From Jutongia huaianensis (lineage in GTDB: Bacteria > Bacillota > Clostridia > Lachnospirales > Lachnospiraceae): a DNA stretch of 64,000 nt. Shown piece after piece: positions 15,545-23,848 of this stretch. A model generated the notes under the pieces. It had not been told where the DNA came from and searched no databases. It saw nothing but the letters and a program-made list of their open reading frames with translations. The DNA lies in assembly GCF_014384985.1 (NCBI RefSeq), contig NZ_JACRSX010000002.1, forward strand, positions 248,001-312,000, in the 5' to 3' direction. The number at the start of each line of letters is the position of its first letter. Within the stretch, counting starts at the first letter, position 1. The position numbers and the translations under genes are program-made.

Positions 15545-17137
15545 ATGAAGCATAAGATTACTGGATTAATAATTGGATTAGCGGCATTTGCTCTTACAGC
15601 AGTGACAGTGCACGCTGGAGAGATCAATGCCAATGAGCAGAGTGTGATATCTGCTGTGTCACAGTCATTTTCTTATAATGGTGCCACATATGTGGTTAAG
15701 AGCAGTTATATTGCTCAGGGAAAAGCTAAGCTGGCAGAGGATGAAGTGGATCTCTCGGCTTCGCAGGCGCAGGGGTATATTTCACAGTTTCATGGAAGTT
15801 ATCAGGAACTGGTAGAGGAAGGCTATTGTGATCTGATTTCCGGGACACCATCGAATGACAGTGAAGATGCAGAGCCACAGCATTCCAAGAAAACTTCAGA
15901 GGCCAATAAGCTATTGTTGAAGAGTATTTTAGGAAAGCCGGGCAGCGCAGAGAAGAATCAGAAAAAGCAGGAAACGGATGAGTTTGATAGTCAGGCAACT
16001 CCAATCGTGACGGAGACTCCGGCAGGAGTGGACGATACCTGGGACAAAGAGCAGGATCTCGGCAACTCTATTACTTTTGAAAAGACAGATAAGTCCCATG
16101 CAAAAAATGGAGAGGTGACAATCTCCGGAAACGGAACAAAATTTTCCATAGATAATAAGAGTGATGATCAGAAAAGCTCTGATACTAAAGTACAGAAGGC
16201 AAGCGATAATTTTATCAGCCAGATCGTACATATTTCCTTATGGAAGATTATATTCTGGGTTGTATTGGGCTTAACGGTTGCAGCGATTGCAGCAGTTTTA
16301 TACTATGTGATCAAAGTCAAAGGCCATCATAGAAAGAAGAGAGGCCTGCGCCGGGGAATTGCGATTGGTGTTGGTGTGTGTGCCAGTGGCTGGGCATTTC
16401 TTTTGATGCTTGCACTGGGATTATATTTTGGTATATATAATAACAATTCGATCCAGCGTCAGATGATGGAAAGTGATTACTTCCTGGGTGTGACACAGAT
16501 GATCCGTGAAACGGCACAGGAACAGCTGGAAGATGCGGGATATGATGGAAAGATTGCAACGGAGGTTTTCTCACTTTCCAGTGTTTATATCGAGGAAAAG
16601 CAGTATATCAATAAAGTGCTGGCCGGTCAGGAAGATGCACAGATTTCTACAGAGGGCATTCAGGATGCATTAAATACAGAGGTGATCGGAAAGGATGCAG
16701 CAACCAATGAGAAGATGGTCGAAGAGTTAAAAGAGACTTATACAGATATGCTTCAGTTTAATTTGGGTAAAGTGATCTATCAGAGCAGACAGTCATTTAC
16801 AGGCTGGTTCTATCTGACAACGATAGTCAGTATTATTATGCTTCTGGTATTATTCATTCTGACTTGTCGTTTATATGGCTATCCGCATAAGTCGGCACGC
16901 GTTATGTGTATTGCGATATTGGTATCGTCATGTCTGATCAGTGGTGGTGCTGTAGCAGCAAGGGCATTGAAGATTACCAGCAAAATCATGGCAACGCCGG
17001 TATATTATCTGCAGTTTTTGCAGAAGTATGCAGCCTGGAGCATCAATGTGTTGATGTATGTGGGATGTCTTGGCATTCTTGTGGCAATCGCACTTGTGAT
17101 CTGGAAACGTTATCTGCATACTATTTATGCAGAGTAA
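15545..17137 (+). CDS. Multi-spanning membrane protein at the head of the polysaccharide locus (unrecognised)
   Basis: I do not recognise a named family for the whole 530-residue protein. It begins with a signal peptide (about 1-24). An extracellular module (about 25-98: INANEQSVISAV, YNGATYVVKSSYI, DLSASQAQGYI) resembles a short module I recall from Clostridia secreted proteins. A charged, low-complexity linker (about 100-230) leads to two membrane helices (about 235-260 and 272-300). A second extracytoplasmic region (about 303-420) and three more helices (about 423-447, 453-475, 500-522) follow. It lies directly upstream of, and close to, the CpsB/Wzz/CpsD genes. A part in export or assembly of the polysaccharide is possible but unproven. 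It has no visible catalytic motif. Confidence 0.6.
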   Translation: MKHKITGLIIGLAAFALTAVTVHAGEINANEQSVISAVSQSFSYNGATYVVKSSYIAQGKAKLAEDEVDLSASQAQGYISQFHGSYQELVEEGYCDLISGTPSNDSEDAEPQHSKKTSEANKLLLKSILGKPGSAEKNQKKQETDEFDSQATPIVTETPAGVDDTWDKEQDLGNSITFEKTDKSHAKNGEVTISGNGTKFSIDNKSDDQKSSDTKVQKASDNFISQIVHISLWKIIFWVVLGLTVAAIAAVLYYVIKVKGHHRKKRGLRRGIAIGVGVCASGWAFLLMLALGLYFGIYNNNSIQRQMMESDYFLGVTQMIRETAQEQLEDAGYDGKIATEVFSLSSVYIEEKQYINKVLAGQEDAQISTEGIQDALNTEVIGKDAATNEKMVEELKETYTDMLQFNLGKVIYQSRQSFTGWFYLTTIVSIIMLLVLFILTCRLYGYPHKSARVMCIAILVSSCLISGGAVAARALKITSKIMATPVYYLQFLQKYAAWSINVLMYVGCLGILVAIALVIWKRYLHTIYAE

Positions 17138-17149
17138 GGAGGACAAAGG

Positions 17150-17884
17150 ATGGAAACCGGGTTTTATGACATTCATACGCATATCTTACCAGGAGTAGAC
17201 GACGGTTCCAAAAGTCCGGAAGAATCAAAGCAGATGCTTCAGATGGCATACGATCAGGGTGTACGTCATATTGTGGCAACTCCGCATTTTTCTGTAAATG
17301 GAAAGAATCACCCGGTAGAGGAGCTGCAGGATAAATTAAAGCTTCTTCGCCAGATGGCGGCAGAAATTGATCCTTCCTTTACGGTGGATTTGGGAAATGA
17401 ACTGTTAAATGGTCCGGGGATCATAGAAGAGCTGAAGAGCGGACAAGCATTAACCATGGCGGGGACGCGTTATATTTTGGTGGAATTTTTGCCATCAGAT
17501 AAGTATCATGTATTATATCAGTCTCTTCATGAGTATATTATGGCCGGGTATATTCCTATCGTTGCCCATATGGAAAGATATGAAGCGTTATATAAGAATT
17601 ATGACCATATCGAGGAACTGGCAAAGATGGGATGCTATTTTCAGATGAATACGGAAAGTATCGTTGGAGGCTTTTTGCAGCGCCGGGCAGCATATCACAG
17701 ACGTCTGATACTGGATGGATATATTCAGTTTATGGGGAGTGACTGTCACGGAACGGATCATCGTAAACCATTAATGAAAGATGCACTGCGATATTTTGGA
17801 CAGAATCCGGAAGCAGAACGCAGACTGGAAAGGGTTCTGGTAAAATATCCTGTAACAATGCTGGATGATAAGTATATTGATTAA
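17150..17884 (+). CDS. CpsB/YwqE-type PHP tyrosine phosphatase
   Basis: The 244-residue protein belongs to the PHP-fold phosphatases that dephosphorylate bacterial tyrosine kinases and so control capsule or exopolysaccharide assembly. The metal-binding DIHTHILPGVDDG (7-19; His9, His11) starts the domain. VRHIVATPHFS gives a further ligand histidine, IPIVAHMERYE another, and the GSDCHGTDHRKP motif is near the C-terminus. Its partner kinase is encoded two genes later, as in Streptococcus cps loci (cpsB-cpsC-cpsD). The ATG follows AAGGAGG. Confidence 0.93.
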   Translation: METGFYDIHTHILPGVDDGSKSPEESKQMLQMAYDQGVRHIVATPHFSVNGKNHPVEELQDKLKLLRQMAAEIDPSFTVDLGNELLNGPGIIEELKSGQALTMAGTRYILVEFLPSDKYHVLYQSLHEYIMAGYIPIVAHMERYEALYKNYDHIEELAKMGCYFQMNTESIVGGFLQRRAAYHRRLILDGYIQFMGSDCHGTDHRKPLMKDALRYFGQNPEAERRLERVLVKYPVTMLDDKYID

Positions 17885-17914
17885 TCGGGAGATTAGAAAG
17901 ATAAGAGGGAATCT

Positions 17915-18700
17915 ATGGAAAAACAGCAAGACGAAGAAATCGAAATTGATTTATTGGAACTTTTTGGAGTGGTACGTGCCAGATGGTTCAGTATTTTAAT
18001 GACTGGAATTATTCTGGCTGCGGTAGCAGGAATTGGAACTTTGTTTCTGGTGACGCCAAAGTATCAGTCCACATCAAAGCTTTATATTGTAGGTCAGACA
18101 TCTGCACTGACATCGTTATCAGATCTGCAGGCAGGATCCCAGTTGACACAGGATTATATGATTCTGGTACAGAGCCGTCCGGTGTTGGAAACGGTAATCG
18201 ACAATCTGAGACTTGATATGGAATACGAGTCATTAAAAGAGATGGTTGCATTAAATAACCAGTCCGATACCCGTATTCTGGATATTACAGTGACGGCAGA
18301 TGATCCGTATATGGCAAAGGAGATCGTAGATGAGGTCAGTCAGGTCTCTGTGTCCAGAATTGCATCTATTATGAATGTAGATGAGCCGACAACTGTAGAG
18401 TATGGTCATCTGGAAAACAGCCCAAGCAGCCCGAATGCAAAGAAAAACATAGCAATCGGAGGTTTGTTGGGGCTGGTAGCCAGTGCGGCAGTCATTATTA
18501 TTCTGTATCTGCTGAACGATACCATCTGCAGTGAGGATGATGTACAGAAATATCTTGGCCTGAACACTCTTGGTTTGATCCCAATTGAGGAAGGTGCCAT
18601 GGAGCAGATGATGAAGGATAAAAGAAAGCGTAAAGGCCATTCCGGTGGATTATGGAATCGTTTACTCTTAGGAAATCGTTCCAGGAAAGGAAATGGGTGA
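17915..18700 (+). CDS. Wzz/YveK-type chain-length regulator and kinase activator
   Basis: This 261-residue protein has two membrane helices (about 25-46 and 178-200) around an extracellular domain, with a proline-containing ENSPSSPNAKKN segment just before the second helix. This is the classic Wzz/CpsC topology. Such proteins set polysaccharide chain length, and in Gram-positives they activate the separately encoded tyrosine kinase through the cytoplasmic tail. The tail here (about 201-261) is basic. The CpsD kinase gene starts 5 bases after its stop. Confidence 0.92.
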   Translation: MEKQQDEEIEIDLLELFGVVRARWFSILMTGIILAAVAGIGTLFLVTPKYQSTSKLYIVGQTSALTSLSDLQAGSQLTQDYMILVQSRPVLETVIDNLRLDMEYESLKEMVALNNQSDTRILDITVTADDPYMAKEIVDEVSQVSVSRIASIMNVDEPTTVEYGHLENSPSSPNAKKNIAIGGLLGLVASAAVIIILYLLNDTICSEDDVQKYLGLNTLGLIPIEEGAMEQMMKDKRKRKGHSGGLWNRLLLGNRSRKGNG

Positions 18701-18705
18701 GAAGA

Positions 18706-19443
18706 ATGGCAAAAGTTTTATTTGAGGGTCGGAAAGAGTTAGATTATCGTGTGAACGAGGCGTATAAGTCGCTTCGGACAAATGTGCAGTTCAGCGGCAC
18801 AGATGTTCAGGTAATTGATTTTACCAGTTGTACTCCGAATGAAGGAAAAAGTAGTGTCAGCTTCAATCTGGCAGTTTCCTTTGCGGATAGTGGCAAGCGT
18901 GTTGTGATGATTGATGCGGATATGAGAAAGTCCGTTCTGGCAGGCCGATACAAGGTTGGTGGAGTAGAGGCTGGTCTGGCACATTATTTGTCTGGACAAA
19001 AGACATTGGATGAAGTATGTTTAAAAACAGATATTGAGGGGATGGATATTATCTTTTCCGGTCCGTTTGTACCAAATCCGGCAGAGCTTTTGGAGAGTCA
19101 GAATTTTCATGATCTGGTGCAGTATTGTAGAGAACATTATGATTATGTGCTGATTGATACACCGCCGTTAGGATCTGTTATTGACAGTGCAATCGTGGCA
19201 AAGGAATGCGATGGGGCGATCATTGTTATTGAGGCGGATGCTGTCAGCTATCGTTTTGTACAGAATGTAAAGAACCAGCTTGCAAAGAGCGATGTAAAGA
19301 TCCTTGGAACAGTATTAAATAAGGTGCCAATGGGCAATGGTAAATACGGCTATGGAAAGTATGGCAAGTACGGTTACGGCAAATATGGTAAGTATGGTGA
19401 GTATGGAGACTATGGCGCATATGGTCATGATGGCGACAAGTAA
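18706..19443 (+). CDS. CpsD/CapB-type tyrosine kinase with tyrosine-rich tail
   Basis: The 245-residue protein is a bacterial BY-kinase of the separate-subunit type. Walker A is in CTPNEGKSS (Lys48), Walker A' is VVMIDADMRKS (67-76) and Walker B is VLIDTPP. The C-terminal tail of about 33 residues repeats GKYG-like units and holds about ten tyrosines, the expected autophosphorylation cluster. ATG 18706 is chosen because it gives the conserved N-terminus with EAYKSLRTN. An earlier in-frame ATG overlaps the Wzz gene. The kinase, its activator Wzz and the CpsB phosphatase form one control module for polysaccharide export. Confidence 0.93.
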   Translation: MAKVLFEGRKELDYRVNEAYKSLRTNVQFSGTDVQVIDFTSCTPNEGKSSVSFNLAVSFADSGKRVVMIDADMRKSVLAGRYKVGGVEAGLAHYLSGQKTLDEVCLKTDIEGMDIIFSGPFVPNPAELLESQNFHDLVQYCREHYDYVLIDTPPLGSVIDSAIVAKECDGAIIVIEADAVSYRFVQNVKNQLAKSDVKILGTVLNKVPMGNGKYGYGKYGKYGYGKYGKYGEYGDYGAYGHDGDK

Positions 19444-19543
19444 TTAGTATATAAAAGCGTAAGATAGGGTTTGATTCAAAGGATATAGTAACAGAAATGT
19501 TGCGGCAGTCGTAGTAATGTATAAGATCATGGGAGGTAGATTA

Positions 19544-21007
19544 TTGTACGTTAGAAGAGAAAAAAGCTGGTTAAAGCATATTGATTTTGCAGTTTTAGAT
19601 ATTTTCTGTATTATAGTGACATTTTATATTGGCTATATATTCAGACATGGTATTGGCAGTGATTTTACAACATATTACTGGAGACTTCTTTGTATTCTGG
19701 TCGTACTGGATATCAGCGTTTCTTTGATCCGGTCCAGTCATAAGTCGATTGTTCGTCGAAGTTATCTGCGGGAAATGCTGGACACGGTGACACATTGTGT
19801 TACTGTGGACGGTCTGGCTTTGTTCTTTTTGTTTTTGGTACAGGAAACAGGCATTTATTCCAGAGAGTCTTTGTTGATTTATTTCGTGCTGCATAATATT
19901 GCAACATATGTGGCACGTTGCCTGCATAAGCATGCGCTTCGTAAGAAAATGACGAGCAATCCCGATGTGGAACAGATGCTGATCCTGACAAACCGGGAAG
20001 GCGCAGAACAATGCGTGAGGGAGCTTTCTCAGGATGAATATCGTAATTATCAGGTTGTAGGTGTTGTACTTATGGATGATATTTATGAAGAAGAAAACAC
20101 CCCGCAAGAGAGTGAGTTGAATCCTGCCGTAAAAGAAGCGGCAGCCACGGAGGAGATTGCCGGTGTACCGGTTGTATCAAATTATAACGGTGTACGGGAC
20201 TATCTGATGGAGCATGTTGTGGACAGTGTATTTTTGAATCTGCAGCTTGACAGTAAAAAAAGTCGCAGGTTAAACAACGAGTTGATCCGTGCCGGAGTGA
20301 CAGTACATATCAACCTGGTACGCGTGCCGGATGATATTCCCAACAGAACTGTGGAGCGTCTTGGCAATTATACGGTTCTGACAACGGGACTTCGCCTGGC
20401 AAGTGCCCGCCAGATTATGATGAAACGGCTGCTTGATATAGCCGGAGGACTGGTGGGAAGTCTGCTCACTGCTCTGGTAAGTGTGTTTATCGGGCCGTTC
20501 ATTTATTTCCAGTCACCGGGACCGATTTATTTTAAACAGAAGCGTGTCGGTAAAAACGGCAGAACATTTGAAATCTATAAGTTCCGCTCTATGTATATGG
20601 ATGCAGAGGAGCGAAAAAAAGAACTGATGCAGCAAAACGAGATGGATGGTCTTATGTTTAAAATGAAGGATGATCCGCGTATTATCCCAATTGGCCACTT
20701 CATACGCAAATATTCCATTGATGAGCTTCCACAGTTCTTTAATGTACTGAAGGGAGATATGAGTATTGTCGGGACAAGACCGCCGACAGTAGATGAATAT
20801 GAGCAGTATCAGGTACATCATCGTGGAAGACTTGCATCAAAGCCGGGAATTACCGGATTATGGCAGGTCAGTGGGCGTAATCAGATTACCGATTTTGAAG
20901 AGATAGTGGAACTTGACACAGATTATATTATGAGATGGTCTGTGGTAGAAGACATTCGTATTATATTAAAAACAGTGCGCCTGGTCATTCATGGGGATGG
21001 CGAGTGA
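19544..21007 (+). CDS. Polyprenyl-phosphate sugar-1-phosphate transferase (first)
   Basis: The protein has N-terminal membrane helices (about 12-33, 43-60, 79-100) and a central nucleotide-binding-like region. Its C-terminal bacterial sugar transferase domain (about 290-487) has KRLLDIAGG, then SPGPIYFKQKRVGKNGR, YKFRSMYMDAE, IRKYSIDELPQFFNVLKGDMSIVG and RPGITGLWQVSGRN-like motifs. It transfers a sugar phosphate from a UDP-sugar to undecaprenyl phosphate and so starts a glycan unit. TTG 19544 is 8 bases from GGGAGG; the in-frame ATG at 19517 has no site. A second initiating transferase lies at 30670. The gene ends the cpsB-wzz-cpsD unit at the terminator at 21063. Confidence 0.9.
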   Translation: MYVRREKSWLKHIDFAVLDIFCIIVTFYIGYIFRHGIGSDFTTYYWRLLCILVVLDISVSLIRSSHKSIVRRSYLREMLDTVTHCVTVDGLALFFLFLVQETGIYSRESLLIYFVLHNIATYVARCLHKHALRKKMTSNPDVEQMLILTNREGAEQCVRELSQDEYRNYQVVGVVLMDDIYEEENTPQESELNPAVKEAAATEEIAGVPVVSNYNGVRDYLMEHVVDSVFLNLQLDSKKSRRLNNELIRAGVTVHINLVRVPDDIPNRTVERLGNYTVLTTGLRLASARQIMMKRLLDIAGGLVGSLLTALVSVFIGPFIYFQSPGPIYFKQKRVGKNGRTFEIYKFRSMYMDAEERKKELMQQNEMDGLMFKMKDDPRIIPIGHFIRKYSIDELPQFFNVLKGDMSIVGTRPPTVDEYEQYQVHHRGRLASKPGITGLWQVSGRNQITDFEEIVELDTDYIMRWSVVEDIRIILKTVRLVIHGDGE

Positions 21008-21062
21008 TCAGATTGTTTATTGTAATGTAGTATGGTTGGACATATTAAGGTTATTGTATATG

Positions 21063-21107
21063 AAAAGTGAGTTTTTGAGGTGAGTCGCTGCAAAAACTCA
21101 CTTTTTT
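21063..21107 (+). terminator. Intrinsic terminator after the first sugar transferase
   Basis: AAAAGTGAGTTTTTG (21063-21077) pairs with CAAAAACTCACTTTTTT (21091-21107). It isolates the polysaccharide control operon from the two-component operon. Confidence 0.9.
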
Positions 21108-21148
21108 CAAAATAAGAAATTATGGACCGGCGGAAAGGAGAAAGGATC

Positions 21149-21892
21149 ATGGGAGCAAAAATATTATTTGTTGAAGATGATGAAGCATTGGCAATGGGAA
21201 CCTCGTATGTATTGGAAAGTGAAGGGATGCAGGTGATCCGGGTGGACGATTGCCAATCCGCCAAAAGACTCTGGAGTGGAAAGGAGGATCAGGTATTTGA
21301 TCTGGTACTTCTGGATGTGATGCTGCCGGATGGAGACGGATTTGCCCTGTGTCAATGGTTGAAATCGGAGCAGGAGGATATTCCGGTTATATTTTTGACT
21401 GCATTGGAGGATGAGGGGAATGTGGTGCATGGTCTGCAGTATGGGGATGATTATGTAACGAAGCCTTTTCGGACGAAAGAGCTTGTGGCACGCATTTTGG
21501 CGAATATCAGAAAATATAAGATACCGGACACGGGAATAAGAAATGGAATGACAGCATCGGAGGAAGGTGTATATCAAAATGGAGAGCTTTGTCTGAATGA
21601 AAAGGAAATGCTGGTATATCGAAATAAAGAAAGAATCGAACTGACCAGAAGCGAATACCGGCTTTTTCAGATACTGATCCATCATGCCGGACAGATATTG
21701 ACAAGAGAACAGCTGATGGAACAATTGTGGTCTGTTGATGAAGCTTTTGTTGACGATAATACATTATCTGTCTATATGAGACGTCTCCGCCAAAAGCTTG
21801 GCTGCGATGAAGAAAAATCTTATATCTCTACGATCCGGGGAGTGGGGTATCGGATGGAGCTGGCAGGTCGTGAGAGGGAGGGGAGAATATAA
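21149..21892 (+). CDS. OmpR-family response regulator
   Basis: The 247-residue regulator has a receiver domain (about 1-120) with acidic pair Glu9/Asp10/Asp11, phosphorylation site Asp56 in LVLLDVMLPDGDG and Lys105 in DYVTKPF. The C-terminal winged-helix DNA-binding domain (about 145-240) has LTRSEYRLFQIL, VDDNTLSVYMRRLRQKL and IRGVGYRM. ATG 21149 follows AAGGAGAAAGG. Its stop overlaps the ATG of the kinase gene (TAATG), so the two are translationally coupled. With the ABC transporter downstream it looks like an envelope-stress or peptide-response module; the signal is unknown. Confidence 0.95.
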   Translation: MGAKILFVEDDEALAMGTSYVLESEGMQVIRVDDCQSAKRLWSGKEDQVFDLVLLDVMLPDGDGFALCQWLKSEQEDIPVIFLTALEDEGNVVHGLQYGDDYVTKPFRTKELVARILANIRKYKIPDTGIRNGMTASEEGVYQNGELCLNEKEMLVYRNKERIELTRSEYRLFQILIHHAGQILTREQLMEQLWSVDEAFVDDNTLSVYMRRLRQKLGCDEEKSYISTIRGVGYRMELAGREREGRI

Positions 21893-22968
21893 TGTTTCAG
21901 GAAAGCTGTGTAAAAGGATATTTATGGAAAAGCCTTGTACTGACGGGGGGAAGCGGGTTTGTTTTTTTTCTGCTTGGCAGATTCCTTTGCGGATTTTCTG
22001 TGGATATCAGTGGGATTACGGCGGTATCGGCCGGTCTGATCTGTTTGTGGCTGTATGGGGGCTTGTCTTTGAAAAGATTATGCGGTCAGGTGGATCAGGT
22101 GGGAGATATTTTTGATGAAATCCTGGCAGAAAGCTCTATGGAGGAAACAAGGAGAAGAACAGAAGATGTCTGGAAAAAACGACTTCCTCATCCACTGGAT
22201 GAAGGAGCAGTCGGAAGATTGGAAAGTCATATTCTGAAAAGTGCGTATGTGCTGGGACAGCGGGAAAGTGGTCATGTGAAGGAGCAGAATTATCTCAAGG
22301 AAATGATGACAGATATTTCTCACCAGATCAAGACACCACTTGCTTCTTTGCAGGTTTTTCTGGAGATTTTTGAGCGTAACCTGACACAGGAGAAGCTTCA
22401 GATCATGGTGACACAGGCGCAGGATCAAGTTGAGAGGATTCATTGGCTGGTCATGGGACTTTTGAAGCTGACACAGCTGGAATCGGGGATGCTTCCAATT
22501 GAAAAGTCTTCCAATGATCTTGGAGTGATGCTGCGGGAATGTGCAGAGAGAGTGATCACCGGTTTTCCGGAAAAACAAATACACATAAAATTTCAGGGAC
22601 CGGAGCATTGTAGTTTCTTATGTGAGAAGGAATGGCTCACGGAGGCATTTCAAAATCTGATCAAAAATTGCTGTGAGTTTAGTCCTGCGGGAGGAGAAAT
22701 AATGATCTGCTGGACCAAAACGCAAATGGCACTGACGGTACAGATTATGGACCGGGGACCGGGAATATCAATGGAAGAGCTGCCAAAGATCTTTAACCGG
22801 TTTTATCAGGTAAAGGGAAGCAAAGAGCAGCATCAGGAGCATAAGGGGGTGGGGATCGGTTTATCCCTGGCAAAGGAAATTATTGAGAGGCAGAAGGGAT
22901 CACTGGTGGCTTACAGCAGTACAGAACCACCTACCTTTACGCGGTTTGAGGCTGTTTTTATGATTTAA
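21892..22968 (+). CDS. Sensor histidine kinase with very short extracellular loop
   Basis: Two membrane helices (about 15-34 and 40-58) are separated by only about six residues, the layout of intramembrane-sensing kinases such as BceS. The dimerisation/phosphoacceptor motif DISHQIKTPLASL contains His144. The ATPase domain shows the N box NLIKNCCEFSP, G1 DRGPGIS, an F box FNRFYQ and G2 GVGIGLSLAKEI. Length is 358. Such kinases usually read the state of a partner ABC transporter rather than a ligand directly, and an FtsX-type transporter follows here. Confidence 0.92.
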   Translation: MFQESCVKGYLWKSLVLTGGSGFVFFLLGRFLCGFSVDISGITAVSAGLICLWLYGGLSLKRLCGQVDQVGDIFDEILAESSMEETRRRTEDVWKKRLPHPLDEGAVGRLESHILKSAYVLGQRESGHVKEQNYLKEMMTDISHQIKTPLASLQVFLEIFERNLTQEKLQIMVTQAQDQVERIHWLVMGLLKLTQLESGMLPIEKSSNDLGVMLRECAERVITGFPEKQIHIKFQGPEHCSFLCEKEWLTEAFQNLIKNCCEFSPAGGEIMICWTKTQMALTVQIMDRGPGISMEELPKIFNRFYQVKGSKEQHQEHKGVGIGLSLAKEIIERQKGSLVAYSSTEPPTFTRFEAVFMI

Positions 22969-22981
22969 AATATAATGAATG

Positions 22982-23003
22982 AATCTTACAAAACTGTAAG
23001 ATT
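22982..23003. promoter_or_regulatory. Palindromic candidate operator upstream of the ABC transporter
   Basis: AATCTTACA (22982-22990) and TGTAAGATT (22995-23003) form a perfect inverted repeat with a four-base centre. A second half-site like GAATGTAAG follows at 23014-23022. No strong -35 box lies downstream, which fits a promoter activated by a bound regulator. It is positioned to bind the response regulator of the preceding operon. It could also fold as a weak hairpin after the kinase gene. Confidence 0.55.
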
Positions 23004-23089
23004 CCATTCATGGGAATGTAAGAAGGTTCTGATAAGATAATTATATGGTAACAGATATATTATATCTGATAGAAAGGATGATAGGATAT

Positions 23090-23845
23090 ATGGCTTTTTT
23101 GGAAGTAAAGAATCTTACCAGAATTTATGGGAAAAAAGAAAATCAGTTAACGGCGCTGGATCATGTAAGCTTTTCGGTGGAACGGGGAGAATTTGTAGCA
23201 GTGACGGGGGCAAGCGGGTCGGGGAAATCAACCCTTCTTCATCTGCTGGGAACTATGGATGATGCCCAGGATGGTTCCGTAAAGCTGGAGGGAGAAGATG
23301 TTCTGGGAATGAAGGAAAAACAGAAAGCAGTTTTCCGGCGTCGAAGAATTGGGTTTGTTTTTCAGGAATATAATCTGGTGCCGGTTTTGAATGTAGAAGA
23401 AAACATTCAGATTCCGGTACGACTGGACGGAAAACAGATGGACCGGGAATATCTGGCAAAGCTTTTGAAAATTTTGGGACTGGAGGAAAGAAAATATCAT
23501 TTGCCGGAGGAATTGTCCGGGGGACAAAAGCAGCGTGTGGCAATTGGCAGAGCACTGGCAAACCATCCCAGTCTGCTTCTGGCAGATGAACCTACCGGTA
23601 ATCTGGATCATCAGAATGGACTGGAGGTGATGTCCCTGTTAAAGAATGCGGTGGAACAGTTTTCGCTGACGCTGATCGTGGTAACTCATGATCCTGGAAT
23701 TGCATCTATGGCGGACCGTGTGATCACGTTGTCGGATGGTGTGATCATTTCGGATGCAAAGGTAAAGCATGCCTTATCCTCTGAAATTGTACGAAATGAA
23801 ACAGAGGGGATGAGCCAGACTGCACCGGATCAAGAGGAGGTGTAG
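23090..23845 (+). CDS. ABC transporter ATP-binding protein (MacB/BceA type)
   Basis: The ATPase of about 251 residues has Walker [11 protein letters not shown]-loop [10 protein letters not shown], signature [15 protein letters not shown], Walker [12 protein letters not shown] and the H-loop in VVTHD. The [10 protein letters not shown] segment is typical of the LolD/MacB/BceA branch that works with FtsX-fold permeases. ATG 23090 gives the usual N-terminus; upstream in-frame ATGs (23045, 23078) are alternatives. The permease gene starts 3 bases after its stop. Confidence 0.93.
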   Translation: MAFLEVKNLTRIYGKKENQLTALDHVSFSVERGEFVAVTGASGSGKSTLLHLLGTMDDAQDGSVKLEGEDVLGMKEKQKAVFRRRRIGFVFQEYNLVPVLNVEENIQIPVRLDGKQMDREYLAKLLKILGLEERKYHLPEELSGGQKQRVAIGRALANHPSLLLADEPTGNLDHQNGLEVMSLLKNAVEQFSLTLIVVTHDPGIASMADRVITLSDGVIISDAKVKHALSSEIVRNETEGMSQTAPDQEEV

Positions 23846-23848
23846 AGG

